Assembly (NCBI GenBank): GCA_964407825.1
Contig: CAYOXD010000006.1
Coordinates: 1 to 57,320, forward strand
From: CAYOXD01 sp964407825
Lineage (GTDB): Bacteria > Desulfobacterota > Desulfobacteria > Desulfobacterales > JAFDDL01
Direction of reading: 5' to 3'
Length of the DNA: 57,320 nucleotides
The notes under the pieces: generated by a model
The model's input: only the letters and a program-made list of their open reading frames with translations
Told to the model about the DNA's origin: nothing
Database searches by the model: none
Shown: positions 25,362 to 34,329 of the stretch, in pieces
Layout: the number at the start of each line of letters is the position of its first letter
Numbering within the stretch: the first letter of the stretch is position 1
Program-made: the position numbers and the translations under genes

Positions 25362-26429
25362 TCATGTCCCGTGCTCCCTGGCGGCCTTGGGTGCGGTTTG
25401 GGGACGCTGCCGCCCATGATCGGAAGCAGCCGGCGGAGCGTTCAAATCGATCACCACCGTGACCGGCATGCCCAGACGGAGCCGATCGTTCGGGTCATGA
25501 ACGAACACCCGGACCTCATAGACCAGCTTCGATCGAAGCTCCTCGGTCTCCACCGTCTTGGGGGTGAACTCGGCAACCGGGGAAATGAAACCGATCCATC
25601 CCTTAAAGGGTCGCCCGGGAAAGGAATCGCTGAACACCTCGGCCGTCATGCCGGAGCGAATGAGACCCAGGTCCGGCTCCGGCACATAGGCCCGGGCCCA
25701 TTTGGGATCGGTCAGGGCAAGGACGAACACCGGCCGCGTAGGACCGGCCATCTCGCCGACTTCCAGAATCCGGCTCTGGATCACCCCGGCAGACGGCGCC
25801 CTCAGGGTCATGTCCGAAAGGCGTATCTTCAGAAGGGAAAGGGATGCCCGCAGGGCCTCAAGTCGCTTTTCGGCCGCTGCGATATCCTCCTGCCGCGGCC
25901 CCACCACGGCGAGGTTCAGCGCCTTTTCCGATACTTCGAGCTGAGCTCGCTGCACCGCGAGCTGGGAACGGGCGTCCTCCAGGGCCTGCTCGCTGGCGGC
26001 GCCCACCACCGATGTTTTCTGGGTGCGCTCGAAATTGAGTCTTGCATTCTCAACCCGAGCCCGGGCGGCCGCCACCTGGGCACGGGCCTGGGCGATCTCC
26101 TGGGGCCGGGTTCCGACCTTGAGCCGTTTGACCACCTCTTGCTGAGCACCGATTTGCGCCTTCGCCTCGTTGATATCGGCTTCCATGCGATCGGTCTGGA
26201 GCTGGGCCAGCACCTGGCCCGGCCTCACGCGATCCCCCTCCTCCACGAACATCTTCGTAATGCGTTCCTGCTCGTTGAAGGCCAGGCCGGCATCCCGGAT
26301 ATCGATGGTCCCATAAATCCTGAGGTGGCCGGAGGTCACCCCGTGCTTGCCGGATTCAACCCATCGCACACCGAAAACCACGGCCGCGAGAACCAACAAC
26401 AAAACCGCCGCCCTCAAAATAGGCTTCAT
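25362..26429 (-). CDS. HlyD-family membrane-fusion protein (YbhG-like)
   Basis: Periplasmic adaptor of the exporter, about 355 residues. An N-terminal membrane anchor (ILRAAVLLLVLAAVVFGVRW) is followed by a biotinyl-lipoyl half (GDRVRPGQVLAQLQTD), a long alpha-hairpin rich in Ala, Gln and Arg (about 85-200), the second lipoyl half (LRAPSAGVIQSRILEVGE) and a beta-barrel domain. AGGAGG lies 12 bases before the ATG at 26429, which decides the start against a codon 105 bases further up. First gene of the operon. The TetR regulator (CecR/YbiH) that precedes the E. coli operon is absent here, and no TolC homologue is nearby. Confidence 0.9.
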   Translation of the reverse strand: MKPILRAAVLLLVLAAVVFGVRWVESGKHGVTSGHLRIYGTIDIRDAGLAFNEQERITKMFVEEGDRVRPGQVLAQLQTDRMEADINEAKAQIGAQQEVVKRLKVGTRPQEIAQARAQVAAARARVENARLNFERTQKTSVVGAASEQALEDARSQLAVQRAQLEVSEKALNLAVVGPRQEDIAAAEKRLEALRASLSLLKIRLSDMTLRAPSAGVIQSRILEVGEMAGPTRPVFVLALTDPKWARAYVPEPDLGLIRSGMTAEVFSDSFPGRPFKGWIGFISPVAEFTPKTVETEELRSKLVYEVRVFVHDPNDRLRLGMPVTVVIDLNAPPAASDHGRQRPQTAPKAAREHGT

Positions 26430-26801
26430 CGTGCCATTTCCTCCTGCCTCAGTCCGATTGACAGGCTTCGAGCCCGCAACAAATCCGCAATCCCCGTCCG
26501 ATCCAGCATCCAGTCTTGGCCGAACACAAGTCATTCATGACAATTATTAAAGCGCTTATTGCCATTAAATGCAATTGATGAAATAATATCACATTTAAAC
26601 TCGATGGTTACAGATCATCCATGGAATATCAGCTTCGGAAACGATGTTTTATCCAATCCCGCCCATCTCGGGTCTCGTCCTCTGGGGCGCGGAAAGCCGT
26701 GAGGCCGCCGCGGCGTCGCCCACCGCACCTGGATGTCGCGTTCATGTTCTTCGGACTTCCGTATAAAACTCTGTTTCCGTGATTCTTGGAGGAAAATCGG
26801 C
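26430..26801. promoter_or_regulatory. divergent intergenic region between exporter operon and unknown gene
   Basis: 372 bases without a gene. An AT-rich core at about 26530-26610 contains AGCGCT and, on the plus strand, TTGCCA (26559-26564), 17 bases, AATAAT (26582-26587), a possible promoter of the 745-residue protein with a 215-base leader. A minus-strand promoter of the exporter probably overlaps it. Nothing else is recognised. Confidence 0.35.
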
Positions 26802-29039
26802 ATGGGAGACATGGAAAAAGTCCTGGATGATGAGGCCAGCCGCCTCTACAAATTATTGCATGGCATTGACGAGAATTATGGCAAGGATCGCCTGGCCGAG
26901 GGGCTCGAGAAGCAGAAGGAGCAGGAATACGAAAAACGAACGCTGATCATCGAACTGGCGCATCTCTTAAGCGCCTATCTGATGGATGCCAAGATAGCGG
27001 ATAACACCTCCATCGAAAACGAGACCTTCCAACAGGTTCTCAACACCATGGACCGTATATGGAAGCTTTCAGGGAAAAAACTGGCGCTGCTCATCCGCTA
27101 CCGGGGGTTTCCCAACGATCCCAGGGTGGCCGAAAAGCACGACTATGAGATGATATACGGGACGACCACGGTGGATGCGGCCGTGGTGGCGGATATGATC
27201 AAACGTCTCGGGTTCAGAGTGGCCCACCTCGCCGATCAGCTGAATCGCGCCTTCAGGGTCTTCTCATCCTTTGAGATCTATTCGCTTTACCTGAGGTTTC
27301 CCAAGAATATTGAAAAGCAGTTGAGCCGGCTTCATGACGGCTTGCGCGCCTGTACCCTCTTTAGACGGGCGCTTACGGCGAATACCCCCATCGTCTTTAC
27401 CGATGACCAGGGCAAAACCAGGTCGTATCCGGTGATCAAGAACAGCGACGGTTTGCCGGACGAGAACCTGACATTGCTTACCATCGCCAATGCAATCAAG
27501 CCGGAAACCGCCCTGAAACTCGTTGAAAAAATTGGGGCCTCCCCCCTGAAGGACCGTTATATGAGCATCTATAACGCCATTTTTTCGGTCCAGAAGTTCA
27601 AGGGCCGATTGGTGCGTCCCCCCATCGAAATCAACAACGTCGTGTGGTTGATGGGGGAGCGCGAGGCCGAGGCCATGAGCCAGGAAAAGGCCGAAGTGGC
27701 GCAATTTGCCATCAAGAATGCCGGCGGTTCCCCGGTCAAGGCCGCCAAAATCCTGAAAAGCGTCTACGGCAACGACTATGAACAAATCGATTCCAACGGC
27801 CTCAACGAAAGGCTCCAATTATCCTCCAATCTGCTCGACTCGGTGGAGAAAGCCCCTGCCAAATCCAAGGAAATGCGGAAAGAGATCATCGGCAATATCG
27901 AAAAGCGCCTCGACCAGGTCAAAGACCAGGTGTTTGATGATCTGTTCACGAAAGCCCAGGCGGATCTGACCGGTGAAGAACCGAAATATGGCATTCTCGG
28001 AAGCCTGCATAAGAAACTGTTGAACGTGGTAACGTTCTACAAGCGCCGGAACGACACCAAGAAAAAAATGCGCAGCGTCGTGGACCACACCTCCAAGTTT
28101 GACTTGAGCGACTTCCAGACCCTTGCCAAAGACTATGGGATCTCTGTGGACGAGGCCCATGCCCTGATCGAAATGCTGGAGGGCTGCTTTGACGCCAACG
28201 GTCGTTTCCTCAAGAGCGCATTTGCCCGCATTATTCCCGAGTTTTCTCGTTTTGAACGAAAAATATTCGAATTTCTATGGCTTTACCTGCGCGAATACGT
28301 CCATGCCAAAGATCGTATTGCGTTCCTGAATTCCCTGCAACTGCTTATCGCCCGGATGCAGAAGCCTAAACTGGCCGTCCGGATCCTGCTTTCAAATTTC
28401 TATCAGCACCCTGAAACCATAAGCTATTCAGACTCAAAGGCCCTTATGCTCTCCAGCCTCCTGATGTGCAAACATCATGAAATGGTGGATATGGAAATCA
28501 CCCCTGAGGACATCATCAAGGTGACCGAAGGGTTGGACCAGAGGGTTTCCAACTATGTAGCCTGGCGAATCAGCAAAGATCAGGAAAACTTTTTCGAAAA
28601 AATCAAAACCATCCATCAGACCCTGATCGAGGCGCTCAACCCCGAAAAAAAGAAGGATCCGCCCATGCCGGCGCATTATTTAATACAGCTTGAGCGCGAG
28701 ACCTATATCTTCCTCGCTTTGATCGGCGGCCTCACCGCGCGGAGCGTTATCTTAAGCGCCCTCAAGGACTACAGCAACCCCGCCTCCATCATTTATAACA
28801 GCAAAGAAAGTGAACCTCATTTAAATGCCCTGTTCGGCAACTTAAGGGTAATCATCCGGGCGCTGGCTCGGGTGGGTGAGGTTGAGGATCTGCACCTCCT
28901 CGACGATTTCAAGAACGGGATTGCCGAGCTTGCGGCAAAGGGAAAATCAGATCAGTGTGAGGTTCTGCTCAAACGGATCCAATTGCGCGCCGAAGAATCC
29001 AAATTGGTCATCTGTCAAGCACAGGAAAAACACCCATAG
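26802..29039 (+). CDS. large cytoplasmic protein of unknown family
   Basis: I do not recognise this protein. From the ATG at 26802, which has TTGGAGGA before it, it is 745 residues; a longer reading from 26733 lacks a ribosome site. There is no signal peptide or membrane segment. It is mostly charged and helical throughout, with likely coiled stretches near residues 20-45 (GLEKQKEQEYEKRTLIIELA) and 345-390 (EKRLDQVKDQVFDDLFTKAQ). A short segment near 190 (TPIVFTDDQGKTRSYPVIKN) looks like beta structure. No Walker, metal-binding or catalytic motif stands out. Base use is less GC-biased than in its neighbours. It appears to stand alone; the cupin gene 105 bases downstream has its own ribosome site. 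Confidence 0.85.
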   Translation: MGDMEKVLDDEASRLYKLLHGIDENYGKDRLAEGLEKQKEQEYEKRTLIIELAHLLSAYLMDAKIADNTSIENETFQQVLNTMDRIWKLSGKKLALLIRYRGFPNDPRVAEKHDYEMIYGTTTVDAAVVADMIKRLGFRVAHLADQLNRAFRVFSSFEIYSLYLRFPKNIEKQLSRLHDGLRACTLFRRALTANTPIVFTDDQGKTRSYPVIKNSDGLPDENLTLLTIANAIKPETALKLVEKIGASPLKDRYMSIYNAIFSVQKFKGRLVRPPIEINNVVWLMGEREAEAMSQEKAEVAQFAIKNAGGSPVKAAKILKSVYGNDYEQIDSNGLNERLQLSSNLLDSVEKAPAKSKEMRKEIIGNIEKRLDQVKDQVFDDLFTKAQADLTGEEPKYGILGSLHKKLLNVVTFYKRRNDTKKKMRSVVDHTSKFDLSDFQTLAKDYGISVDEAHALIEMLEGCFDANGRFLKSAFARIIPEFSRFERKIFEFLWLYLREYVHAKDRIAFLNSLQLLIARMQKPKLAVRILLSNFYQHPETISYSDSKALMLSSLLMCKHHEMVDMEITPEDIIKVTEGLDQRVSNYVAWRISKDQENFFEKIKTIHQTLIEALNPEKKKDPPMPAHYLIQLERETYIFLALIGGLTARSVILSALKDYSNPASIIYNSKESEPHLNALFGNLRVIIRALARVGEVEDLHLLDDFKNGIAELAAKGKSDQCEVLLKRIQLRAEESKLVICQAQEKHP

Positions 29040-29144
29040 CCCGTTACAAGATCGGCCTCGCTGTCGTTTCCCCGACCGGTGAAGGGGCGCAAAATGGGTC
29101 CCGATGCCCCAGCCGATCGCTTGTGTTGAACCAGGGAGGTAGCG

Positions 29145-29462
29145 ATGAAGGGATCACTATTCGATGACTTGCCGGTGCATCTGCCGGAGGAGAAATTCAA
29201 CACCCTTTGCATCACCCAAGCCGTTCGGATCGAGCGGATCGTATCCCGGGGGCATGCCTCGCCGGAGGGGTTTTGGTACGATCAGGACCACCCCGAATTT
29301 GTCATGGTGGTTCGGGGCAGCGCAGGCCTGAGAAGCGAGAACGAAGACGAGGTGGTGATCCTGGAGTCGGGGGATTACATGGTCCTCGATGCCCATGTCA
29401 GGCATCGTGTCGAATGGACCGATCCGACCTGCGAGACGGTCTGGCTGGCTGTCCATTTTTAA
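29145..29462 (+). CDS. single-domain cupin protein
   Basis: A 105-residue cytoplasmic cupin. The fold pattern shows as DHPEFVMVVRGSAGLRSE (first motif, with H and E as possible metal ligands) and LESGDYMVLDAHVRHRVEW (second motif, with two His residues). GGGAGGT is placed well before the ATG. Small cupins of this kind bind a metal or small ligand, but nothing here shows the substrate. The following 350 bases are AT-rich and hold repeated motifs in front of a MarR gene. Confidence 0.82.
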   Translation: MKGSLFDDLPVHLPEEKFNTLCITQAVRIERIVSRGHASPEGFWYDQDHPEFVMVVRGSAGLRSENEDEVVILESGDYMVLDAHVRHRVEWTDPTCETVWLAVHF

Positions 29463-29478
29463 AAAATAGTTACAGCAC

Positions 29479-29653
29479 GATATTTACAATACGATGTAAT
29501 ATCAAGGCATAATGAAGCTGAATACGTTGCCACTTGCCAAACATCAACAAAAATCTCTAATAGTTATAATTTTCGTTGATTACATTGATTTTTTATCGTA
29601 TCCTGTCATTTTGAAACTGGTTGCATTTTTTCCTTCTTAATTGCATCGTATTG
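29479..29653 (+). promoter_or_regulatory. repeated ATCGTAT motifs and candidate promoter before marR
   Basis: In the 350-base AT-rich gap between cupin and MarR, the 7-mer ATCGTAT occurs three times: inverted at 29489-29495, direct at 29595-29601 and 29645-29651. The first sits in an imperfect inverted repeat (29479-29503, arms GATATTTACA and TGTAATATC). The third, TTGCATCGTATTG, is the near-complement of CAATACGATGTAA in the first. The middle copy overlaps a possible -10 (TATCCT, 29599-29604) with TTGATT 17 bases upstream. These look like operators for the MarR protein encoded next; binding is inferred. Confidence 0.45.
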
Positions 29654-29812
29654 GATGGTTTTAATGCCCCCCCCTGCAACAGGCCGGCCGGGATTCGATC
29701 GAATGACAACGCACCGCGATGTCATGACAGTGGCCTTGGAATTGATTTTCGTGTATGGGGAAAGCCGTGATGCAAGGAAGGCGCTTTAAGGACCGTATCA
29801 GGAGATTCACGG

Positions 29813-30325
29813 ATGAATAAACAGATCAAGGGAATCGAACCGCCGGATTCCCAGGAACGCTTCAAACAACTTCTGGCTTCCCTGCGCAAAATCACCCAGG
29901 CCATTTCACTTCATTCCAAGGACCTCAACAGGCGATACGGCCTGACCGGCCCCCAACTCGTCATCCTGAACCAAATCGGCATTCACGACACCCTGACGGT
30001 GACAGAGCTGGCCCGATCCATCAGCCTCAGTCAAGCCACCACGACGGATATTCTGAACCGACTGGAAAAGAGGGGCTTCGTGGAACGGGCCCGGGACGTC
30101 CGGGACCGGCGCCGGGTGGCGGTGCGGATCACCTCCAAATGCCGCGAGATTCTCTCCCAGGCGCCCCCTCCCCTTCAGGAGGCCTTTGTGGACCGTTACT
30201 CGAACCTTCCCGAGTGGGAGCAGCTCATGATTCTGAGCGCCCTCCACCGGATCGTGGATTTGATGTCCGCGGAGAAAATCGATGCGGCCCCCTTCCTGTC
30301 CACAAACGCGTTTCTTTCTGAATAG
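29813..30325 (+). CDS. MarR-family transcriptional regulator
   Basis: Winged-helix DNA-binding protein of 170 residues, normally a dimer. The recognition helix and wing read LTVTELARSISLSQATTTDI and LEKRGFVERARDVRDRRRVA, the DRR signature of MarR. CAGGAG lies 8 bases before the ATG. The N-terminal 25 residues are extra and unconserved. An M42 peptidase follows after 32 bases with its own ribosome site, so the two may be cotranscribed. The repeated motifs upstream suggest autoregulation. The ligand is unknown. Confidence 0.9.
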   Translation: MNKQIKGIEPPDSQERFKQLLASLRKITQAISLHSKDLNRRYGLTGPQLVILNQIGIHDTLTVTELARSISLSQATTTDILNRLEKRGFVERARDVRDRRRVAVRITSKCREILSQAPPPLQEAFVDRYSNLPEWEQLMILSALHRIVDLMSAEKIDAAPFLSTNAFLSE

Positions 30326-30357
30326 CGGCTGGATAGCCGATAGACTAGGAGCAAGCC

Positions 30358-31386
30358 ATGGATCTTTCATTATTGGCCCGCCTTTCCGATACGCCTGGCG
30401 TTTCAGGCCGGGAGGAACGGGTGCGTGAGCTGGTTGAAGGAGAATTTGCGGACCTGGGTGCCCAAATCAATGCGGATGCCCTGGGCAACCTCATCGGTCA
30501 CCTGCCTGGCAAGGGCCCGCGAGTGGCCCTGATCGCCCACATGGACGAGGTCGGCTTTCTGGTGAGCAAGATCGATGCCGGCGGATTTATCCGGGTTGTC
30601 CCGGTTGGAAGCATAGATGCACGGGGCTTCGCGGCCCAGCGTGTTATCATCCACGGCCGTAAAAGCCTGAGGGGTATCGTGGGCAGTGTGCCCCCCCATC
30701 TGCTGAAAAAAACCAACGGAGTCGCGCCGCCCCCGGCCATCGAGGAGAGCTTTATCGATTTGGGGCTTCCCGTGGAAGAGATCAACCGGCTTGTCAGGGT
30801 CGGCGACCCGGTCACCTTCGACACAAAGAGCTGGGAAAACGAAGGCGCCTTTTTCGGCAAGGCCCTGGACGACCGGGTGGGCCTCTTCGTCATGCTCGCG
30901 GCGGTCCGAAAGGCCGCTAAAATCGATTGCGATCTGTCCCTCATCGCATCGAGTCAAGAGGAGTATGGTCTGCGGGGGGCAGGACCGGCCGTTTTTTCAA
31001 CGGCACCGGCATTTCTCCTGGCAGTTGAAGGCGCACCGGCATCGGACACCCCCGGGGTGAACCTGCCGGAAAACATCCTGCCCACCACCCAAGGCAAGGG
31101 ACCGGAAATAAGGCTGACCGATGTCCGCATGATCTCCGACCGCGGCTTCGCTGACTTTCTGGTCCGAACGGCAGAGGCTTCGCGTATTCCCCACCAAGTG
31201 ATCGTCAAAAAAACGGGCGCCACCGATGCCGCCATGGGGCAGGTCACCGGCGCCGGCGCCAGGGTATGCACCCTTTCGGTGCCCGTACGCTATGCCCATG
31301 GCCCAGAGGGTCTGGTACGCAAGACCGACATAGAGCATACCGTCAACCTGCTGGCCGCCTTTCTGGAGCAGGCATCCGGAGTTTAA
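30358..31386 (+). CDS. M42-family metallo-aminopeptidase
   Basis: Cytoplasmic two-metal aminopeptidase (M42, FrvX/PepA-like), forming large oligomers in known members; 342 residues. Metal and catalytic sites are in place: ALIAHMDEVGFLVS near residue 57 (His, Asp), FGKALDDRVGLF near 165 (bridging Asp), SSQEEYGLRGAG near 198 (catalytic Glu pair) and VRYAHGPEGL near 310 (His). In LLAVEGAPASDTPG the usual metal-ligand Asp is replaced by Glu, which can still bind metal. GGAGC precedes the ATG. Substrate peptides are unknown. Confidence 0.92.
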   Translation: MDLSLLARLSDTPGVSGREERVRELVEGEFADLGAQINADALGNLIGHLPGKGPRVALIAHMDEVGFLVSKIDAGGFIRVVPVGSIDARGFAAQRVIIHGRKSLRGIVGSVPPHLLKKTNGVAPPPAIEESFIDLGLPVEEINRLVRVGDPVTFDTKSWENEGAFFGKALDDRVGLFVMLAAVRKAAKIDCDLSLIASSQEEYGLRGAGPAVFSTAPAFLLAVEGAPASDTPGVNLPENILPTTQGKGPEIRLTDVRMISDRGFADFLVRTAEASRIPHQVIVKKTGATDAAMGQVTGAGARVCTLSVPVRYAHGPEGLVRKTDIEHTVNLLAAFLEQASGV

Positions 31387-31465
31387 CCCTTCCAATGAGG
31401 AAGCTGGCCATGATGATGCGCCGGCACCTGGCAGGCAGAAGCTGCAGGCGCCGACGCACCCTGGA

Positions 31466-33433
31466 TTATCCCTCCATCTGACGTCTGTCCGCCATATCCA
31501 TCAAGACGCGTTCCCTGGCCTTGTCGATGCCCAGGGCCTTGCGCTTCTTGTCGATATGGGCGATCATCATCCGGGCCATTTCATAGGGATCCACCGTGAA
31601 TCCCCACTTTCCGCAGCCGAGCTTTTCGAGTTCCTCGAACATGTGCTCATAGAACTTGGTTCCCTCGATGATGGGGAACGTCACCCCGAAAACGGTATAG
31701 ACACCGGAAGCCACAAAGTAATGGCCGATGGCGATGGCTTTTTCGCTCATGTATTCCGGCGCGGCGCCGGCCACCGGCAGGTCCGCGATGCTCGAACCCA
31801 GCCCGCCCTCATTCACCATCGCGGTGCAGGCGATCAGAATCCGGCTGTTGTCCACGCAGGAACCGAGCCCCAGAACCGGCGGCATGCCGACGGTCTCGCA
31901 TACCTCCCGCAGTCCGGGTCCCGCCAGGCATGCCGACTCCGGAGAGGTGAGCCCGGCCTTGGCCAGGGCCACCTGGGCGCAGCCGGTCTGTACCACCAGC
32001 ACATCATTCTTGATAAGTTCCTTCACCAATTCTACGTGCACCCAATCCTGTTTCATCCGGGCGTTGGTGCAGCCCACCACGCCGGCCACCCCGCGGATGC
32101 GGCCATTGATGATGTTGTCGTTGAGGGGGCGGTAGGAGGAGCGAAAGGACCCGCCCAACATGTAATTAATGTATTCGTGGGAAAACCCATGAACCCCGGA
32201 GTTGACGATCCTGGGAATTTCGATCTGGGCGGTCCGGTTCTTGAACCGGGTGATGGCCCGGATGACGATTTCATCAGTGCAATCCTTGGGATCATGCTCG
32301 TGGAACTCGATGTGCTCGGCCCCCTGGATCTTGCATCGCGGGTTGGTGGTGAAGAGCTTCGTGCCATAACATTCCGCCACCTTGGCCAGCCCCTGCTTGA
32401 TGCACTGGACATCCACCGCCATGGCATCCACCGCGCCGGTGACCAGCACGGCCTCCGTGGACATGAAGTTGCCCGCGTGGGGAATCCCGTGGCGCACCAG
32501 CATCTCCGCACCGCTGCAACACATCCCCACCAGGTTGATCCCCTTGGCGCCGGCATCCCGGGCAGCCTGGACGAGGGTGGGCTCCTGGACCGATTCGAGA
32601 ATCGATTCGAAGAGGTTGGGCTCATGACCATGAACGATGATATTGACTTGATCTTCCTTCAATACCCCCATGTTCACTTCCACCGCAACGGGGGATGGGG
32701 TTCCGAAGAGAATGTCGGAAATTTCCGTAGCCACCATGGAGCCGCCCCACCCGTCGGCCAGAGCCGTTCGGCTGCACTGTTTCACAAGGTTTTCGTAGTC
32801 CTGGTCCACCCCCATGTGGGTGCGGTGCATCATCTCCATGATCTCCCGCATGGCGCCCCGGGGAACAATGCCCAGCTTGCGCCAGACCTCCAGGGTCTTT
32901 TCGGGCACCCGCTTGGAAAAGGGGACTTCACCCTCCACCTGGATGTAGGTCCTCTCCAACTCCTCGTACAGCGCCTCGGCAATTTCCTGGACGCTCTTGC
33001 CCTCGGTCTCGATTCCGATGGACCGGGCCACCGATTCCAGCTTCCCCACGTCCTTGATCTGGTAGTCCGGGATTTCTCCCCTCACAACGTCCCTGAAAAG
33101 GGCGAGCATGGCCATGCCGTGATCCGTGTGGGCGGCCGTTCCAGCCGCCACCATCCGGCCGAAATTCCGGGCCTGGATGGTGTCGATGTCCGCCCCGCAT
33201 ACGCCGACCTTGCCATAGGGGTCTTTGGCATTGAGGCGACAAGGCCCCATGAAGCAGTGTTTGCAGCAGGCCGAATCAGCGCCGATGGGGCAGGCCTTCA
33301 TCGTGACAGCACGGTCAAAGGCGGTCTCCACTCCGTCCCGACGGGCCTTTTCCAGCATCTGGCCTGTAGCGCTGCAGATCGTGAGGTCCTTGATGTCGAC
33401 CAGTTTTTTCTCCGCTTCTTTCTTTTTTTCCAT
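31466..33433 (-). CDS. cooS: anaerobic carbon-monoxide dehydrogenase catalytic subunit CooS
   Basis: Nickel-iron-sulfur enzyme that interconverts CO and CO2 with ferredoxin-type carriers; cytoplasmic homodimer, 655 residues. The N-terminal D and B cluster cysteines are in ADSACCKHCFMGPCRLN and VGVCGADID. Cluster C ligands are recognisable: the His in EPNLFESILE preceded by VHGHEP, then GMCCSGAEM, VQCIKQG, GVVGCTNAR, QTGCAQVALAKAG and GSCVDNSRI. The set looks complete. No acsB, acsCDE or cooF gene is beside it, so it may supply or use CO apart from a linked acetyl-CoA synthase locus, or that locus is elsewhere. It is convergent with the M42 peptidase gene. Confidence 0.96.
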   Translation of the reverse strand: MEKKKEAEKKLVDIKDLTICSATGQMLEKARRDGVETAFDRAVTMKACPIGADSACCKHCFMGPCRLNAKDPYGKVGVCGADIDTIQARNFGRMVAAGTAAHTDHGMAMLALFRDVVRGEIPDYQIKDVGKLESVARSIGIETEGKSVQEIAEALYEELERTYIQVEGEVPFSKRVPEKTLEVWRKLGIVPRGAMREIMEMMHRTHMGVDQDYENLVKQCSRTALADGWGGSMVATEISDILFGTPSPVAVEVNMGVLKEDQVNIIVHGHEPNLFESILESVQEPTLVQAARDAGAKGINLVGMCCSGAEMLVRHGIPHAGNFMSTEAVLVTGAVDAMAVDVQCIKQGLAKVAECYGTKLFTTNPRCKIQGAEHIEFHEHDPKDCTDEIVIRAITRFKNRTAQIEIPRIVNSGVHGFSHEYINYMLGGSFRSSYRPLNDNIINGRIRGVAGVVGCTNARMKQDWVHVELVKELIKNDVLVVQTGCAQVALAKAGLTSPESACLAGPGLREVCETVGMPPVLGLGSCVDNSRILIACTAMVNEGGLGSSIADLPVAGAAPEYMSEKAIAIGHYFVASGVYTVFGVTFPIIEGTKFYEHMFEELEKLGCGKWGFTVDPYEMARMMIAHIDKKRKALGIDKARERVLMDMADRRQMEG

Positions 33434-33888
33434 TCCGTTCCCCCTTCATGGTAAGGCGTTCACCGATAAACGAAACATACCTCGACCCGGGAGGTATCCC
33501 CGGTCGTGGCTTTCAGACAGGCCCCCTCCCCCTCGCCAGAAACCTGCCCTGGCGGTGCTGGGGTGTTTGAACAAATGAACATACGGGTATCTCAATTGGA
33601 AAAACTGATGAATTAGCTATCTAAATACAATTAGTTAACTATCTCATAGGAACAATTATCGATAAATATAAAAAATGGGGGGGGAAATGTCAAGCATCTT
33701 TCGGGCGCATCACAGGGGGATTGCAGGTAGCATGGGGGAGCGACAGCGATTCCCGATGAGCGGCGCCGGGAATTTCCACGGGGCAGGTAAGGTGCCAAGG
33801 GGCGCTGAGGTTTCCGCCGCGTCGCGCCCGGATGGGCGCTTCGCGGCGCTAAAGGAATGGACCGCTCAAGTCGAGAGAAAGTTGGGGG
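33434..33888. promoter_or_regulatory. region upstream of cooS with direct repeats
   Basis: 455 bases without a convincing gene. An AT-rich part contains TTAGCTATCT (33613-33622) and TTAACTATCT (33635-33644), near-identical direct repeats 22 bases apart, plus the palindrome TAGTTAACTA (33632-33641). Spacing of two helical turns suits a regulator of cooS, although they lie about 190 bases before the start codon. I found no convincing -35/-10 pair. The rest holds a large hairpin near the phasin gene. Confidence 0.35.
33815..33848 (-). terminator. strong two-part hairpin downstream of the phasin-like gene
   Basis: CGCCGCG (33815-33821) pairs with CGCGGCG (33842-33848), and inside it GCGCCC (33824-33829) pairs with GGGCGC (33834-33839) around a 4-base loop, separated by a 2x2 mismatch. 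It lies 40 bases after the phasin-like stop codon. There is no T run, so it may end transcription with help or protect the mRNA end. Confidence 0.5.
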
Positions 33889-34329
33889 TTACAGGATGCT
33901 CTCGACGTTCTTGAACGCTGCATCCACGCTCTGTTTGCAGCTATCCTGGAACGAATTTTTCATCTCCAGCCCATTACTGTAAAGCTCTGATCCCCTACGG
34001 AGAATCCGGTCCGCCTGGGTGAACAGGGCATCGGTGATCGCCTCGGCCTGGGACTGGAATTGAACGGCCATCTCCTTTTGAATCCCAACGACGTTGGGAT
34101 CCAGCTGCTCGGATGCCACCTTGTGAAGTTCCTCCTGGCCCTTTTTGCAGCAGGTCATCCATTCGGCCACAAAGGCCCGACCGTCTTTTACCAGGGTCTC
34201 GTTTTGCGAAATGAGCTTGTTTGCCGTGACATCAGCGCCGTCCTGCACGATTTTCATGGCGGTGTACGCAATGTCGAAGCCGGATTTCTGAAAATTAACG
34301 ATTTGTTTTGCAACTTTAGTCTGTTCCAT
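33889..34329 (-). CDS. phasin-like protein
   Basis: Small, fully helical protein of about 146 residues, resembling phasins that coat polyhydroxyalkanoate granules. The segment AKQIVNFQKSGFDIAYTAMK starts the family pattern, the middle reads KLISQNETLVKDGRAFVAEW, and the rest is amphipathic with heptad-like spacing. The ATG at 34329 is preferred to an in-frame GTG at 34338 because AGAGGTG lies 6 bases before it and includes the GTG. It is divergent from a PhaR-type regulator gene, which supports the call strongly, since PhaR controls phasin genes. No PHA synthase gene is in the window. Confidence 0.75.
   Translation of the reverse strand: MEQTKVAKQIVNFQKSGFDIAYTAMKIVQDGADVTANKLISQNETLVKDGRAFVAEWMTCCKKGQEELHKVASEQLDPNVVGIQKEMAVQFQSQAEAITDALFTQADRILRRGSELYSNGLEMKNSFQDSCKQSVDAAFKNVESIL

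Noticed and set aside
31556..33454. 632-codon open frame on the plus strand opposite cooS
   Set aside because: It is a shadow of CooS with no recognisable domain; composition is that of an antisense GC-rich frame.
33675..33914. 79-codon open frame upstream of the phasin-like gene
   Set aside because: It runs through a large hairpin and into the 3' end of the phasin-like gene; composition and start context are poor.
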